Positions 47,807 to 56,778 of a stretch of DNA of 64,000 bases are shown piece by piece. The notes beneath the pieces are model-generated. The model had not been told where the DNA came from. It worked only from the letters and a program-made list of their open reading frames with translations, and made no database searches. Made by a program: the position numbers and the translations under genes. This DNA is from Haloferax massiliensis (GTDB lineage Archaea > Halobacteriota > Halobacteria > Halobacteriales > Haloferacaceae): NCBI RefSeq assembly GCF_001368915.1, contig NZ_CSTE01000004.1, positions 1 to 64,000 on the forward strand, read 5' to 3'. Within the stretch, counting starts at the first letter, position 1, and every line of letters begins with the position of its first letter.

Positions 47807-47933
47807 GCGGCGCGGCCGAGGGTGCTCGGGTCGTCACGGGATGGAACGGAGCGAGACGGAACGGGACGAACCGAATTCGGGAAGGAACGACCGCCGTCCG
47901 AGGTTTTTTCTCGCCGTGAACGGATAGCCGGGT

Positions 47934-48737
47934 ATGGAAAAGCGCTCGCGCGAAGCAGTCGCGGTAGAGGCCGCAGAGACCGGGGCGGAGTACGCCTTCG
48001 AACACTTCAGAACGGACTTCGATATCGAACAGAAGGGCGACAAGACCGACCTCGTGACCGAAATCGACCGCGAGACCCAGCGTCGGGTCATCTCGACGAT
48101 TCGGGAGCGGTTCCCGGACGACGCCGTCGTCGGCGAGGAGGAAGACGAGCGAAAGACCGTGCCGGAGTCGGGCTACGCGTGGGTCATCGACCCCATCGAC
48201 GGGACGCAGAACTTCACCCGCGGGACGAACGCGTGGGTGACGAGCGTCGCCATCGTCGAGGACATGGAACCGCTGGCCGCCGTCAACGTCGCGCCGGCGA
48301 CGGGCGACACGTACGTCGCGACCGGCGGGGAAATCGAACGCAACGGTCGCCCGATAACCGTGAACGACGAACGCGATATCGAGGCGTTCATCGTCGCCTC
48401 GACGCTCCGGTTCGGACCCGAGGACCGCCCCGCGGTCGAGACGCTCGCCGGCGAGATATTCGGCCGGTTCGGCGAACTCCGCCGAATCGGAACCACGCAG
48501 TTGACGCTCTCGCGGGTCGCCGACGGCTCGATAGACGCGGTCGTCGGCCTCGACGAGCACCCCAACGCGTGGGACACGGTCGCCGGCGTACACCACGTTC
48601 GGCGGGCTGGCGGTGTCGTGACGGACATTCGCGGAAACGAGTGGTTGCCGGGACGCCCCGGACTGGTCGCGTCGAACGGTCGGGCCCACGAAGAGGTGCT
48701 CGAAACAGCGCAGGCGGCGTTCGAAGCGATTCACTGA
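47934..48737 (+). CDS. Inositol monophosphatase-family phosphatase
   Basis: A 267-residue metal-dependent phosphatase. Family motifs: TDLVTEIDRETQRRVI, VVGEEEDE, WVIDPIDGTQNFTRG (metal site 1) and EHPNAWDTVAGVHHVRRAGGVVTD (metal site 2). In archaea such enzymes act as inositol-1-phosphatases or fructose-1,6-bisphosphatases. In this cluster it might remove phosphate from a sugar or polyol phosphate. It starts 127 bp after the ThuA-like gene, probably in the same direction of transcription. Confidence 0.85.
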   Translation: MEKRSREAVAVEAAETGAEYAFEHFRTDFDIEQKGDKTDLVTEIDRETQRRVISTIRERFPDDAVVGEEEDERKTVPESGYAWVIDPIDGTQNFTRGTNAWVTSVAIVEDMEPLAAVNVAPATGDTYVATGGEIERNGRPITVNDERDIEAFIVASTLRFGPEDRPAVETLAGEIFGRFGELRRIGTTQLTLSRVADGSIDAVVGLDEHPNAWDTVAGVHHVRRAGGVVTDIRGNEWLPGRPGLVASNGRAHEEVLETAQAAFEAIH

Positions 48738-48924
48738 CGTCGAAGCGGTCGTCTATGCGGGGAGCCGTTCGCGGTGTGCGGACTGGGAGCGGTAGTCCGT
48801 CGGTGCCCGTCGGTCGAGAGCGGTCGGGTCTGGTGCGTCGGTCGGGTCTGGTGTATCGGTCGAGTCGTCGTCTCAGTCGAGTCGTCGTCTCAGTCGAGTC
48901 TCGCGGCCGGTGGGCGGGCGTCGG

Positions 48925-50004
48925 TCACAGCGGCGGCACCCACGAGGTGTGCGGGAACACGCCGAGCGCGCCGAGGACCGCGACGAGGAACGTCCCGAAG
49001 ACGATGGCCGCGGCCGGCGGGTCGAAGTGCGTGTCTCCGTGCGCGTAGAAGACGCGCTGGAAGAGTTCGCCGAACAGCGCGCAGACGAGGCCCATGCCCG
49101 CGCCGACGAGGACCACCTCGGCGAGCGGCAGTGAACTCACCGCCGCGCCCTCGGGGGCCATCGCGAAAACCGCCGTGCTCGCGGGGAGCGTGATGTGATG
49201 GGTGACGGGGAAGTGCTCCAAGCCGATGCTCAAGAAGATGAGCGAGACGGCGCTGATGCCGAACCCGAGGTAGACGCTGCCCGTCGCGTACCCGAGGTAC
49301 GCCCCGAGCACGCCGACGACGAGTCCGAGCAGAGAGACGTTCAGCCACTTGTACTGCTGCGGCAGCCACGGCTCGACGAGGAACCGGGTCGCCGGCCCCG
49401 ACTGCGGTTGCCCGCCGTCGGTGGCGGCCTGGGGCGCGTCGCGGAACCGTTCTTCGACGAACGGGCGCATGTTGAGCCGCCCCTCCGCGGACTGGCCGAC
49501 GAGGTCGTAGCCGAACGCGACGCGGTGGAGCGCCGCCGAGAGGACGACGGCCATCGCGACGGGGTCCCACGGCGCGGCGAACGCGACCATGACCTGCGTC
49601 ATCAGGTAGCCGGCGATACCGAACAGTCCGCCGACGAGGAGCACGTCCGGTTTCGTGCCGAACGCGTAGTTGATGTTCTTCGCGGGGTGGTAGTCGAACT
49701 CCGCGTCCATGTACCCCCGCTTGGCGGCGTAGGCGGAGGCGGCGGCCCCCGCGGCGAAGCTGATGTGCGGGCCGAAGACCGGACCGAACGCGACCGACCC
49801 GGTGAGGCCGAGCGCGCTCAGTTGCGCCGGGTCGGCGTTCGTGGCAGCGGCGACGGCCTCGGTCGCGAGGTTGCCGGCCTCGCCCGCGATAACGAGGAAG
49901 CCGGTGAAGATGAAGGCGGGTTGACCGCCGATTGCGGCGCCGAACGCGCCGCCGGCGAAGGCGGCGACGAGCATGCCGAAAGAGAGGAACGACAGGTCAA
50001 TCAT
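48925..50004 (-). CDS. Polytopic membrane protein, putative glycerol/polyol transporter (haloarchaeal GlpX-like)
   Basis: A 359-residue protein with about ten hydrophobic segments (FLSFGMLVAAFAGGAFGAAIGG, FIFTGFLVIAGEAG, FGPVFGPHISFAAGAAASAYAA, LLVGGLFGIAGYLMTQVMVAF, WLNVSLLGLVVGVLGAYLGYA and others). It begins within the last 8 bp of the upstream kinase gene, so the two are co-translated. Haloarchaeal genomes place a homologue beside glycerol kinase, annotated as a putative glycerol transport protein. No classical transporter signature is visible to me. Transport of the kinase substrate is the natural inference. Confidence 0.7.
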   Translation of the reverse strand: MIDLSFLSFGMLVAAFAGGAFGAAIGGQPAFIFTGFLVIAGEAGNLATEAVAAATNADPAQLSALGLTGSVAFGPVFGPHISFAAGAAASAYAAKRGYMDAEFDYHPAKNINYAFGTKPDVLLVGGLFGIAGYLMTQVMVAFAAPWDPVAMAVVLSAALHRVAFGYDLVGQSAEGRLNMRPFVEERFRDAPQAATDGGQPQSGPATRFLVEPWLPQQYKWLNVSLLGLVVGVLGAYLGYATGSVYLGFGISAVSLIFLSIGLEHFPVTHHITLPASTAVFAMAPEGAAVSSLPLAEVVLVGAGMGLVCALFGELFQRVFYAHGDTHFDPPAAAIVFGTFLVAVLGALGVFPHTSWVPPL

Positions 50005-51589
50005 CGTATCCCCCTTTCACGGTGTCCTTGCCGACGACGGTCTTCTTGTTCGGTCTCGCGCCCGCGGACTGCGACATGTAGCGGAGGTCCTCCAGCGCCT
50101 CGACGCGCTCGTCCCAGACCGCGAACGTCGCCTCGTAGGCATCGGTGTACACGTCGTACCAGCGGCTGTACTGCTGGACTTTCTTCGGCCGCGGTTCGAA
50201 CGACTGCGAGACGGACGACGTGGTGGCCGCCGCGCCGGGGAGGTCGTCGTAGGCACCCGTGCCGACGCCGGCGAGGAGCGCGGCTCCCTTCGCGCCGAAC
50301 TCGGTTCCCTCCGGGATGATGATGGTCGCGTTCAGGCAGTCGGCGAACATCTGACACCAGAAGTCCGAGTTCGCGCCGCCGCCGCTGAGATACACCTCGT
50401 CGGCGTTCTGCGGGAGGTGCGTGAAACAGTCACGCATGGCGAGCGAGATGCCCTCGTAGACCGCGCGCACGAGGTGTGCCTGCGTGTGCTCTTGGTTCAG
50501 ACCCATGAACTGCGCCCGCGCGTTGGGGTTGAGGAAGGGCGCGCGCTCGCCCGCGGAGCTGAGGAACGGGTGGTAGATGAGGCCGTCGGAGCCGACGGGA
50601 ATCGACTCGACCTCCTCTTCGACGAGGTTGAAACTGCTCTTGTCCATGATCTCCTCGATGGCCCAATCGAGGTTCGGCGTGCCGGTCATCGAGGACATGA
50701 ACTTGGTCCAGAGCCCGCCCTCGACGCCGAGCGTCAGCAGGATACCCGTCTGCTCGTCGTCGTCGGGGGCCTCGTCGAGAACCGTCTGGTTCACTGAGGT
50801 CGTCCCGACGATAGAAGAGCCGTCGCCCGGGTTCGCGGCCCCGCTTCCGAAGGCTGACGCGGCGATATCGATAAAGCCGGAAACGACGGGCGTCCCCTCG
50901 GGGAGCCCCGTTTCGACCGCCGCGTTCCGGGTGAGACCGCCGACGACGTCGGTGCCCGGAACGAGGTCGGGGCGCATCTCGCCGACCTCCGGCATTCCGA
51001 CGACGTCCAGAACCTCGTCGGAGTACTCGGCGGACTCCGATTCGACGTACGGGAGCGACGCGTCGCTCGGGTCCGTGGTGAGTTCGTCGGTGAGCTTGTA
51101 CTTCAGCCAGTCCTTGCAGTAGAAGACCGTGTCGGCCTCCTCGTAGCGCTCGGGTTCGTTCTCCTTGAGCCACCGGAGGATGACGAGGCTGCTCCCCGGG
51201 AACTGGGTGCCGCCGCAGATGTCGTAGACCCGCTCGGAGACTCCCGACTGCTGCCACGCCTGCACGACGGAACTCGCACGGCCGTCGGACCAGAGAATCG
51301 CGGGACGGACCGGGTCACCGTCCTCGTCGACGAGCCAACAGCCGTCGCCCTGCCCGGTGACGCCGAGCGCGAGGACCTCGTCGTCGTCGTCCAACTGGTC
51401 TTCGACTTCGCTGAGCGTCTGTGCGGTCTTCTTCCACGTCGTCACCATGGACTGCTCCGCCCAGCCGGACTCGGGGCGGTCGACCGCGTTTTCGACGCTG
51501 CTCTTGTGTAGCTCCTCGCCGTCGAGCGAGAAGGCGACCGATTTAATCACTGTCGTACCGGCGTCTACGCCGATAATGACTTGCGCCAT
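49997..51589 (-). CDS. FGGY-family carbohydrate/polyol kinase (erythritol/xylulose-kinase-like)
   Basis: A 530-residue FGGY kinase. The N-terminal phosphate-binding motif VGVDAGTTVIKSVAF is of the erythritol/L-xylulose-kinase kind rather than the DQGTTSSRA form of glycerol kinases. The catalytic-type Asp lies in SGFIDIAASAFGSGA and the ATP site in LSGGGANSDFWCQMFADCLN. Homologues are sometimes labelled GlpK because of location. It is co-translated with the transporter (8-bp overlap) and faces a promoter region with a TATA-like CCTATATTA at about 51622 and a dyad 111-127 bp upstream. With GlpABC it could phosphorylate and oxidise a polyol other than glycerol. Confidence 0.78.
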   Translation of the reverse strand: MAQVIIGVDAGTTVIKSVAFSLDGEELHKSSVENAVDRPESGWAEQSMVTTWKKTAQTLSEVEDQLDDDDEVLALGVTGQGDGCWLVDEDGDPVRPAILWSDGRASSVVQAWQQSGVSERVYDICGGTQFPGSSLVILRWLKENEPERYEEADTVFYCKDWLKYKLTDELTTDPSDASLPYVESESAEYSDEVLDVVGMPEVGEMRPDLVPGTDVVGGLTRNAAVETGLPEGTPVVSGFIDIAASAFGSGAANPGDGSSIVGTTSVNQTVLDEAPDDDEQTGILLTLGVEGGLWTKFMSSMTGTPNLDWAIEEIMDKSSFNLVEEEVESIPVGSDGLIYHPFLSSAGERAPFLNPNARAQFMGLNQEHTQAHLVRAVYEGISLAMRDCFTHLPQNADEVYLSGGGANSDFWCQMFADCLNATIIIPEGTEFGAKGAALLAGVGTGAYDDLPGAAATTSSVSQSFEPRPKKVQQYSRWYDVYTDAYEATFAVWDERVEALEDLRYMSQSAGARPNKKTVVGKDTVKGGYDD

Positions 51590-51699
51590 AATAGACCATT
51601 ATCATTATCATTCTAATATAGGTTTGGATTGCTGTAGAATTGTGGGCGGGCGGACGCCGCGTTTAGTCTTTTCCCGGTCGTACTCGGTATCGACACAGC

Positions 51700-51716
51700 A
51701 TTCACTATTTCCGAAT
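51700..51716. promoter_or_regulatory. Dyad upstream of the kinase-transporter operon
   Basis: ATTCACTATTTCCGAAT, followed by CGGCCG, matches the element in the promoter of the IclR gene at 38071-38838 in 15 of 17 positions plus the six flanking bases. It lies ~70 bp upstream of the kinase TATA-like element. Confidence 0.55.
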
Positions 51717-52003
51717 CGGCCGTTGGAGCCGGTCGTAACACCCCAACGTTGCGGGTATTAACGACGGACCCGGACACAGCGATTCAGAACCACCGGGCGA
51801 GAGCCAGCGGTTCGAGAGCGACGCACTTCAGTATGAAGAAACGCGCACCGGCCCAGCGGCACCGATGGGGAGCGAGCGAATTACAGAGCTAATCGCGTAA
51901 TCTTTGTCCGATACCGGGGCTCCCGCTCCGACTCGCTCGCACTCGGTAGCATCGCACGCCGGACCGTCGCTGTCAGTGCTGTTCGGGCGGTGGTCGGAGT
52001 AGG

Positions 52004-52034
52004 CGGCCGGACTAATCGGCCGGACTAATCGGCC
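52004..52034. repeat. Short tandem repeat, 13-bp unit
   Basis: CGGCCGGACTAAT occurs twice in tandem (52004-52016, 52017-52029), then a partial third copy. It lies in non-coding DNA upstream of the RNase H gene; no function is apparent. Confidence 0.6.
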
Positions 52035-52334
52035 AGCTCAGGTCAGCGCGTTTGAACCCGAGATAGCCGGTGACTAGTGGGATGGCCGCCGAGAGGCAGA
52101 GATGGCTGGACCACCAACTTGACGTTCCCTCCGGTTATCGGGGCGCTCGCGTCGGGCATCGTCGGGACGGGCAGGCGGGTTCAATCGATACCTCACTCCC
52201 ACGACGGAGCACTGAAGGAATTATCCCGCTCGACGACAGAGGTGAGGTATGCAGGTGTTCGACGAACCGACGAACTCACCCGGGAGCGAGGATGGGAGGC
52301 CCGGCAACGGAGACCGGAACGAGGTGGTGCCGGC

Positions 52335-52985
52335 GTGAGCGGAGAACCGCTCCCCTCCGAGCACCTCTCACCGCTCGCCACGCTCGTCGACGAGGTGCTC
52401 GCAGGCGTCGGATACGAGATGGCAGTTGCCACTGAACTCATCGACGACGCGGTCCCCGGCTACGGCGGTCTCTTCGACCCCGCGACCACTCCGGCAGAGC
52501 TCCGTCAGGCACTCGAAGAGCTACTCTCCTCGGACCTCGGCCGTCCACCCATTTCGGAGCCGACCGACCGCTCGTTCATCCTGTACGTCGATGGTAGCTC
52601 GCGCGGCAACCCAGGTCCCGCCGGAGCGGGCGCTGTCGTCATGGACTCGGAAGAAAATCGGCTTGCTCGTCTCGGTCGCCCCGTCGGCTCGCGGGCGGGG
52701 AACAACACCGCGGAGTACGTCGCCCTCCAACTCGGTCTCTCCGAGCTGTTGGCCCGCTACGAACCACACAGCGTAGCGGTTCGAATCGACTCGATGACCG
52801 TTATCCGCGATATCTGGGGCGGTAACGACCCGACAGAGCCCGGCGTCGAGACGTACAGCGAGGCCATTGCCACGGCGCTGGCACGCGTTCCGAACCACTG
52901 GTACGAGCATCTGGCGGACAGCGACCCGAACCCCGCCGACGCGCTGGCGACGGTCGGTTCAGATATCGCAGCCTTTGGACCCTGA
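52335..52985 (+). CDS. rnhA: Ribonuclease H-like protein with N-terminal extension
   Basis: A 216-residue protein (GTG start, VSGEPLPSEHLSPLATLVDEVL) with a C-terminal type 1 RNase H domain from about residue 80. The first catalytic Asp is in ILYVDGSSRGNPGPAGAGAVV, the Glu in GNNTAEYVALQLGL, the second Asp in VRIDSMTVIRDIWGG and a final Asp near SDPNPADALA. It would degrade RNA in RNA-DNA hybrids. The ~75-residue N-terminal helical extension is not part of the core fold. The GTG was chosen because upstream codons look non-protein. Another start further in is possible. It precedes sfsA by 100 bp on the same strand. Confidence 0.78.
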   Translation: MSGEPLPSEHLSPLATLVDEVLAGVGYEMAVATELIDDAVPGYGGLFDPATTPAELRQALEELLSSDLGRPPISEPTDRSFILYVDGSSRGNPGPAGAGAVVMDSEENRLARLGRPVGSRAGNNTAEYVALQLGLSELLARYEPHSVAVRIDSMTVIRDIWGGNDPTEPGVETYSEAIATALARVPNHWYEHLADSDPNPADALATVGSDIAAFGP

Positions 52986-53085
52986 TAAGAGAACCAGAAG
53001 AGAGACACGCCCGGACGGCCCGAGCGCTCTCACAGACTCGAAGCGAACGATTGGTATTCCCTCGGCCGCATCGTATCCACAACAC

Positions 53086-53826
53086 ATGGACCCGCTACTC
53101 ACAATCGACGGCGAGTTACTCACCGGGACTATCGTCGACCGACCGAATCGGTTCGTCGTCCGCGTTCGGTTCGAAGACGCGCCCGAACGCGTCTTCCTCG
53201 GAGATCCCGGAGCCCTCGAAGGCACGGTCGAACCGGGAAACGAGATTCTCTGTTCACCGGTCGAGGACCCGGAGCGAGCGACGGACTACGACGCCATCGC
53301 CGTCCGCGTCGACGGCGTGTACGTGAGCGTCCGCCCGGCGCTTGCGAACGGCCTCTTCGAGCGTGCGCTCGCCCGCGATGCAATCCCCGCGTTCGACGGG
53401 TACAGTTGCCTGAAACGCGAGCCTTCGCTACCGGAGTACGGTCGAACGGATTTTCTCGTCGAGACGCCGGCCGGCGAGACCGCCTTCGTCGAAATCAAAT
53501 CCTGCACGCACGTCAAGGACGGCGTCGCCATGTTTCCCGACCGCCAAACCGAGCGCGGTCGGCGTCATCTCCGGAGCCTCGAAGCGCTCTCCGAAGACGG
53601 CCACGAGACACACGTAGTGTTCGTGGTGCAGCGACCTGACGTCGAACGCTTCCGACCCTACCAAGCTGTCGACCCGGAGTTCGCCGAATTACTCGCCCGC
53701 GTACGGGAGACCGGGGTGGACGTACACGCGATTACGACCTCGTTCGACCCGCCTCACTACTCGCTTCGGAACGACGACCTGCCCGTCGACATCGGGTCAC
53801 GAGCGGGACGCTCGGAATCCGAATAG
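53086..53826 (+). CDS. sfsA: SfsA family protein
   Basis: A 246-residue member of the SfsA (sugar fermentation stimulation) family. It has an N-terminal OB-like part (GELLTGTIVDRPNRFVVRVRFEDAPERVFLGDPGALEGTVEPG) and a PD-(D/E)xK-nuclease-like core: RTDFLVETPAGETAFVEIKSCTHVKDGVAMFPDRQTERGRRHL, with D-ExK residues. Family members bind DNA and may be nucleases; the E. coli protein was named for effects on maltose use. The ATG at 53086 (MDPLLTIDGELL) fits the family start. The first bases of the frame upstream are not family-like. Confidence 0.9.
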   Translation: MDPLLTIDGELLTGTIVDRPNRFVVRVRFEDAPERVFLGDPGALEGTVEPGNEILCSPVEDPERATDYDAIAVRVDGVYVSVRPALANGLFERALARDAIPAFDGYSCLKREPSLPEYGRTDFLVETPAGETAFVEIKSCTHVKDGVAMFPDRQTERGRRHLRSLEALSEDGHETHVVFVVQRPDVERFRPYQAVDPEFAELLARVRETGVDVHAITTSFDPPHYSLRNDDLPVDIGSRAGRSESE

Positions 53827-54329
53827 CGTCCAGTCCGTCTGTGTGGATATGCAAAGCGATTCGTTTGGGTGCGACCGAATCGGAACCGACCGTCCGACCT
53901 CCGGGGGCGACTCGCTGAGCGGTGAGTGGGTCGGCGTCCGTCGCGAACGACTCATCTCGATACCGGCCGTTAGTTCAGTTTATCCCGACCAGACGATTGT
54001 ATTTCTTTTACAATACATTTTGAGCAGACCTATGAGATTGAACCACATCGTGGTGGTCTCTATAGAAAGAGAAGAGACGTACTATAACAACACATTTCGG
54101 GGGTTTTGACCACTTACCGTGAGATAGTTTACGAGTACGTGGGCTACACTCGCTTAAATAGATCATCGTCTCTCAGCCGATATCAGCGCAGGCTAATCGC
54201 GATGTGATAATCTGAATGAGTCGATTACTTGTTTACCAATGAATCAATCTGAGCCAGCTATTATTGCACGATATACACAGTAATAATCGGGAGGTAATGC
54301 GGGCGTTGGAAGCTATAGTATTGCACAAA

Positions 54330-54640
54330 CTGTGCTAACTTTTGCAGGCGTTCGCGTGGCTTCCCACCCAAGGAACTGTCGAAGCGGTCGGCTCGAAAAC
54401 CGCGGGTGTGAAACTCGACGTCGAAGACCACTCCCGTTGATTTTGCCAGCGGTCTCGTCGACCGCAACCCGCGTCGGTTGGCCTCAGGCGGGATGTGACC
54501 GCTATCGATCAGTCTGTGCGATGATTTCCAAACGTTTTGATGAGACCGTTCGACACCGATAAATCGATGAATTCCTTTTTGTCTCCGAGTGAACAGCCGG
54601 TCGCGTGTGGCTGGACGGCGAGCCCTCCCGAGTTTCCTCG
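54330..54640 (-). pseudogene. Relic of an IS6-type (ISH) transposase
   Basis: The minus strand reads IHRFIGVERSHQNVWKSSHRL, like the helix region before the DDE domain of haloarchaeal IS6-type transposases (GVERSH..V..W...L). After a frame change around 54470, QPTRVAVDETAGKING matches the segment with the first catalytic Asp (P-RVAVDET--KING). A third frame gives FDVEFHTRGFRADRF, like the following strand. The rest of the domain is lost. The relic is frame-shifted and truncated, clearly inactive. Confidence 0.55.
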
Positions 54641-54861
54641 AAATCCGTCGCAAAGCACCCGGTGCGAACTCTGCGGTCGTCATGACCGATTCACTGGACG
54701 ACCTGCTCGCAGTGCGCTTCCCAAACCAGGTCACCTAGACAGTATATGCGTGTTTGACGGGGTCTCCCAGCGAGATTCCGCACATTTACACTTTACATGC
54801 AGGGTGCGAGTCCCCGGCGTGGGAAATCGGGACTTACACTCGTGACCGGGGGTGCGCGGTC

Positions 54862-54912
54862 GGAGAGGAGAGGAGAGGAGAGGAGAGGAGAGGAGAGGAG
54901 AGGAGAGGAGAG
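54862..54912. repeat. Pentanucleotide microsatellite (GGAGA)n
   Basis: About ten uninterrupted copies of GGAGA immediately downstream of the orc1 stop codon. Perfect purine-only repeats are uncommon in haloarchaea and prone to slippage. One strand is pure purine, so triplex-like structure is possible. Confidence 0.9.
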
Positions 54913-54917
54913 GGGGA

Positions 54918-56195
54918 TTACGCGAGATCTTCCAGCCGGCTATCGCGGAGCACGGATTTTAACACGATACCAGTGTCCTGAACCAATCGATGCTCCAGAT
55001 AGCTTCCTTCTCCCCTCCCACCACCCGTACGGGTCGACTCTACGACGCCGAGGAACGCCTGTTCCTTCAACAGTTCGTAGACGCGGTGTTCGCTCAGAAC
55101 CTTCGCATCGACCGTCTCAGTCGTGTTCTTGTATCGCTTGTAAATTCGGCTCGTCGAGAACTCGTCTTCGTTCGAACTCTCCTCGGTCAGCAGCGCGAGT
55201 GAGTAGAGAATGAACTTAACTTGGGTCGTCGATCCGCGAAGTAACTCCTCGAATCGGTCGACTTCCGCCCACTCTTGGGCATCGCGGACGTGCTCCGCGA
55301 CGACCTGGTCGGCGTTCTCTCGTTCAGCGAGTTCGCCCGCGTGTCGGAGAATTTCGATTGCCTTTCTGGCGTCGCCGTGTTCCTGCGCGGCGAGCGCCGC
55401 AGTCAGCGGAATGACGTCATCAGAAAGAACGCCATCGTGGAACGCATCGCGCCGATGCTTCATAATCCCGCGGAGTTGATTCGCGTCGTAGGGTTGGAAG
55501 ACGAACTCCTCTTCGCGGAGACTCGACTTGACACGCTCGTTCAACTGATCGCGGTACTCGATCTTGTTACTCACCGCGATAACGCCCAAGTGACAGTCGG
55601 CTTTCCCGGACTCACGGGCCCGTGAGAGTTGCATCAGAATATCGTCGTCGTCGAGCCGATCGACCTCGTCCAGAATGATGATGACCGCATCGTAGGCGAG
55701 GTTCAGAATCTCCCAGAGGTAATCGTAATACTCACCACTGCCAATCCCCGCACGCGGGACGTCGAAATCAGTTCGCTCGGTCTTGTTGAGTTCCCGCGTC
55801 ACAGTACGGGCAACGCGCGTCTGCGTATTGTGTTGTGCACAGTCGACGTAGACAGTCCCGACCGAGACACCGTTCGATTCTGCGGCCCTACGGGCACGCT
55901 CCGTAACATGGCGGGCGACCAGCGACTTGCCCGTCCCCGTCTTGCCGTAGATCATGACGTTGTTCGGCGGGTCGTCTTGCACGATGGGCCTGAGTTCCGC
56001 GGCGATGTCCTTGATTTCCTCATCGCGGCCGACGATTCGAGCACTCTCCGGGACGTGACCGACCTTCAGGAGTTCCTTGCGAGTGAAAATATCGACCCGG
56101 TCGGGATCGTCTCCCTCGATATTGAACAGCGGATCCTCAGCCGGGTCTTCGTACCGGTCGTCGAAGTCGGAGAGTTGCGACGGGTCCTTAGCCAT
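54918..56195 (-). CDS. orc1: Orc1/Cdc6 replication initiator
   Basis: A 425-residue AAA+ ATPase that recognises origins. Walker A is GKTGTGKS (residues 84-91) and Walker B ILDEVD (about 175-180). Sensor I lies in HLGVIAVSNKIEYRDQL, sensor II in HGDARKAIEILRHAG. The C-terminal winged helix spans about residues 320-425 (STTQVKFILYSLALLTEE... TRTGGGRGEGSYLEHRLVQ). It faces away from the ORB-containing intergenic region, so its promoter lies inside the origin, the usual haloarchaeal arrangement. A GGAGA microsatellite begins just after its stop. Confidence 0.95.
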   Translation of the reverse strand: MAKDPSQLSDFDDRYEDPAEDPLFNIEGDDPDRVDIFTRKELLKVGHVPESARIVGRDEEIKDIAAELRPIVQDDPPNNVMIYGKTGTGKSLVARHVTERARRAAESNGVSVGTVYVDCAQHNTQTRVARTVTRELNKTERTDFDVPRAGIGSGEYYDYLWEILNLAYDAVIIILDEVDRLDDDDILMQLSRARESGKADCHLGVIAVSNKIEYRDQLNERVKSSLREEEFVFQPYDANQLRGIMKHRRDAFHDGVLSDDVIPLTAALAAQEHGDARKAIEILRHAGELAERENADQVVAEHVRDAQEWAEVDRFEELLRGSTTQVKFILYSLALLTEESSNEDEFSTSRIYKRYKNTTETVDAKVLSEHRVYELLKEQAFLGVVESTRTGGGRGEGSYLEHRLVQDTGIVLKSVLRDSRLEDLA

Positions 56196-56235
56196 CGTTA
56201 CAAGATATCCCGCTACCCGGCTACTTAATTATTCG

Positions 56236-56778
56236 CCCACCTCGACAAGAGTGTAAATCGTCCCGTAGCAGAGACCTACTGCGCAGTGTGTCCAATGTCA
56301 GTCGAGAAGGGGTAGAGGCTATCCAGAGTGAAAGACGGCCCACCCGTGCAGGTGCTTCGCACGAGGACACACCCCTCGTCCAGAGTGAAAAACGAACAGA
56401 AGCCAATATCTGGCCACCCCTCGTCCCGAGTGAAACGCCGCGATTCGGCCGATCGCCTCGGCGGACACACCCCTCATCACGAGTGTAACTCAAACCGAGT
56501 CCAGACAATCGCACAACGCGGGACACGAGCGGCGTCTGACGTGCGGCAGACACCCCCCGTCAAGAGTGAAAACAGTCGTGAAGTGAGTCGACTGGCGGTT
56601 CGGGTGGTTCCCATTCCCAGTCGGAGTACGGACGTAAATCGCAGTCGTCAACCTCTACTCTGAATCAATCCCATCCTGAACCAATTTAACGGCTGTCGAG
56701 AATATGGAATATCGAGGAAATCATCACATTCAAACCACGACGAGATGAGACCCACCCACCCCTCGTCAAGAGTGAAAC
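56236..56778 (+). repeat. Origin recognition boxes, forward set
   Basis: Copies at 56236-56257 (degenerate), 56322-56333 (half), 56367-56390, 56414-56435, 56464-56487, 56548-56572 and 56751-56778. The shared core is CCCCTCGTC-(CA/AA/CC)-GAGTGAAA. Differences fall mainly in the two bases before GAGTG and at the last bases (GTGTAA in two copies). The opposite-strand partner is TTTTCACTCTGGACGAGGGG at 57150-57169, continuing to 57175. Confidence 0.85.

Larger units (their letters stand above)
51590..52334. other. Regulatory and non-coding region between the kinase and RNase H genes
   Basis: About 745 bp. It holds the kinase promoter (51600-51635), the dyad at 51700-51716 and a short tandem repeat at 52004-52034. 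Open frames upstream of 52335 continue the RNase H frame but look unlike protein. I see no gene here. Confidence 0.5.
53827..54917. other. Non-coding region between sfsA and orc1
   Basis: About 1.1 kb with no intact gene. It is AT-rich at 53990-54330, contains an IS6-type transposase relic at about 54330-54640 and ends in a pentanucleotide repeat at 54862-54912. Small open frames (53843-54109, 54537-54845) have no recognisable features. Confidence 0.5.

Noticed and set aside
49997-51589. Straight annotation of the kinase as glycerol kinase GlpK.
   Set aside because: The N-terminal motif DAGTTVIKSVAF is not the DQGTTSSRA form of glycerol kinases; location alone does not justify the name.
53843-54109. 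88-codon open frame after sfsA.
   Set aside because: Composition shifts mid-frame, no family features, and it ends in AT-rich non-coding DNA.
56236-56778. Regularly repeated ~25-bp motifs could be mistaken for a CRISPR array.
   Set aside because: Spacing is irregular (about 30 to 180 bp), copies diverge, one is inverted, and they sit next to orc1; they are origin recognition boxes.
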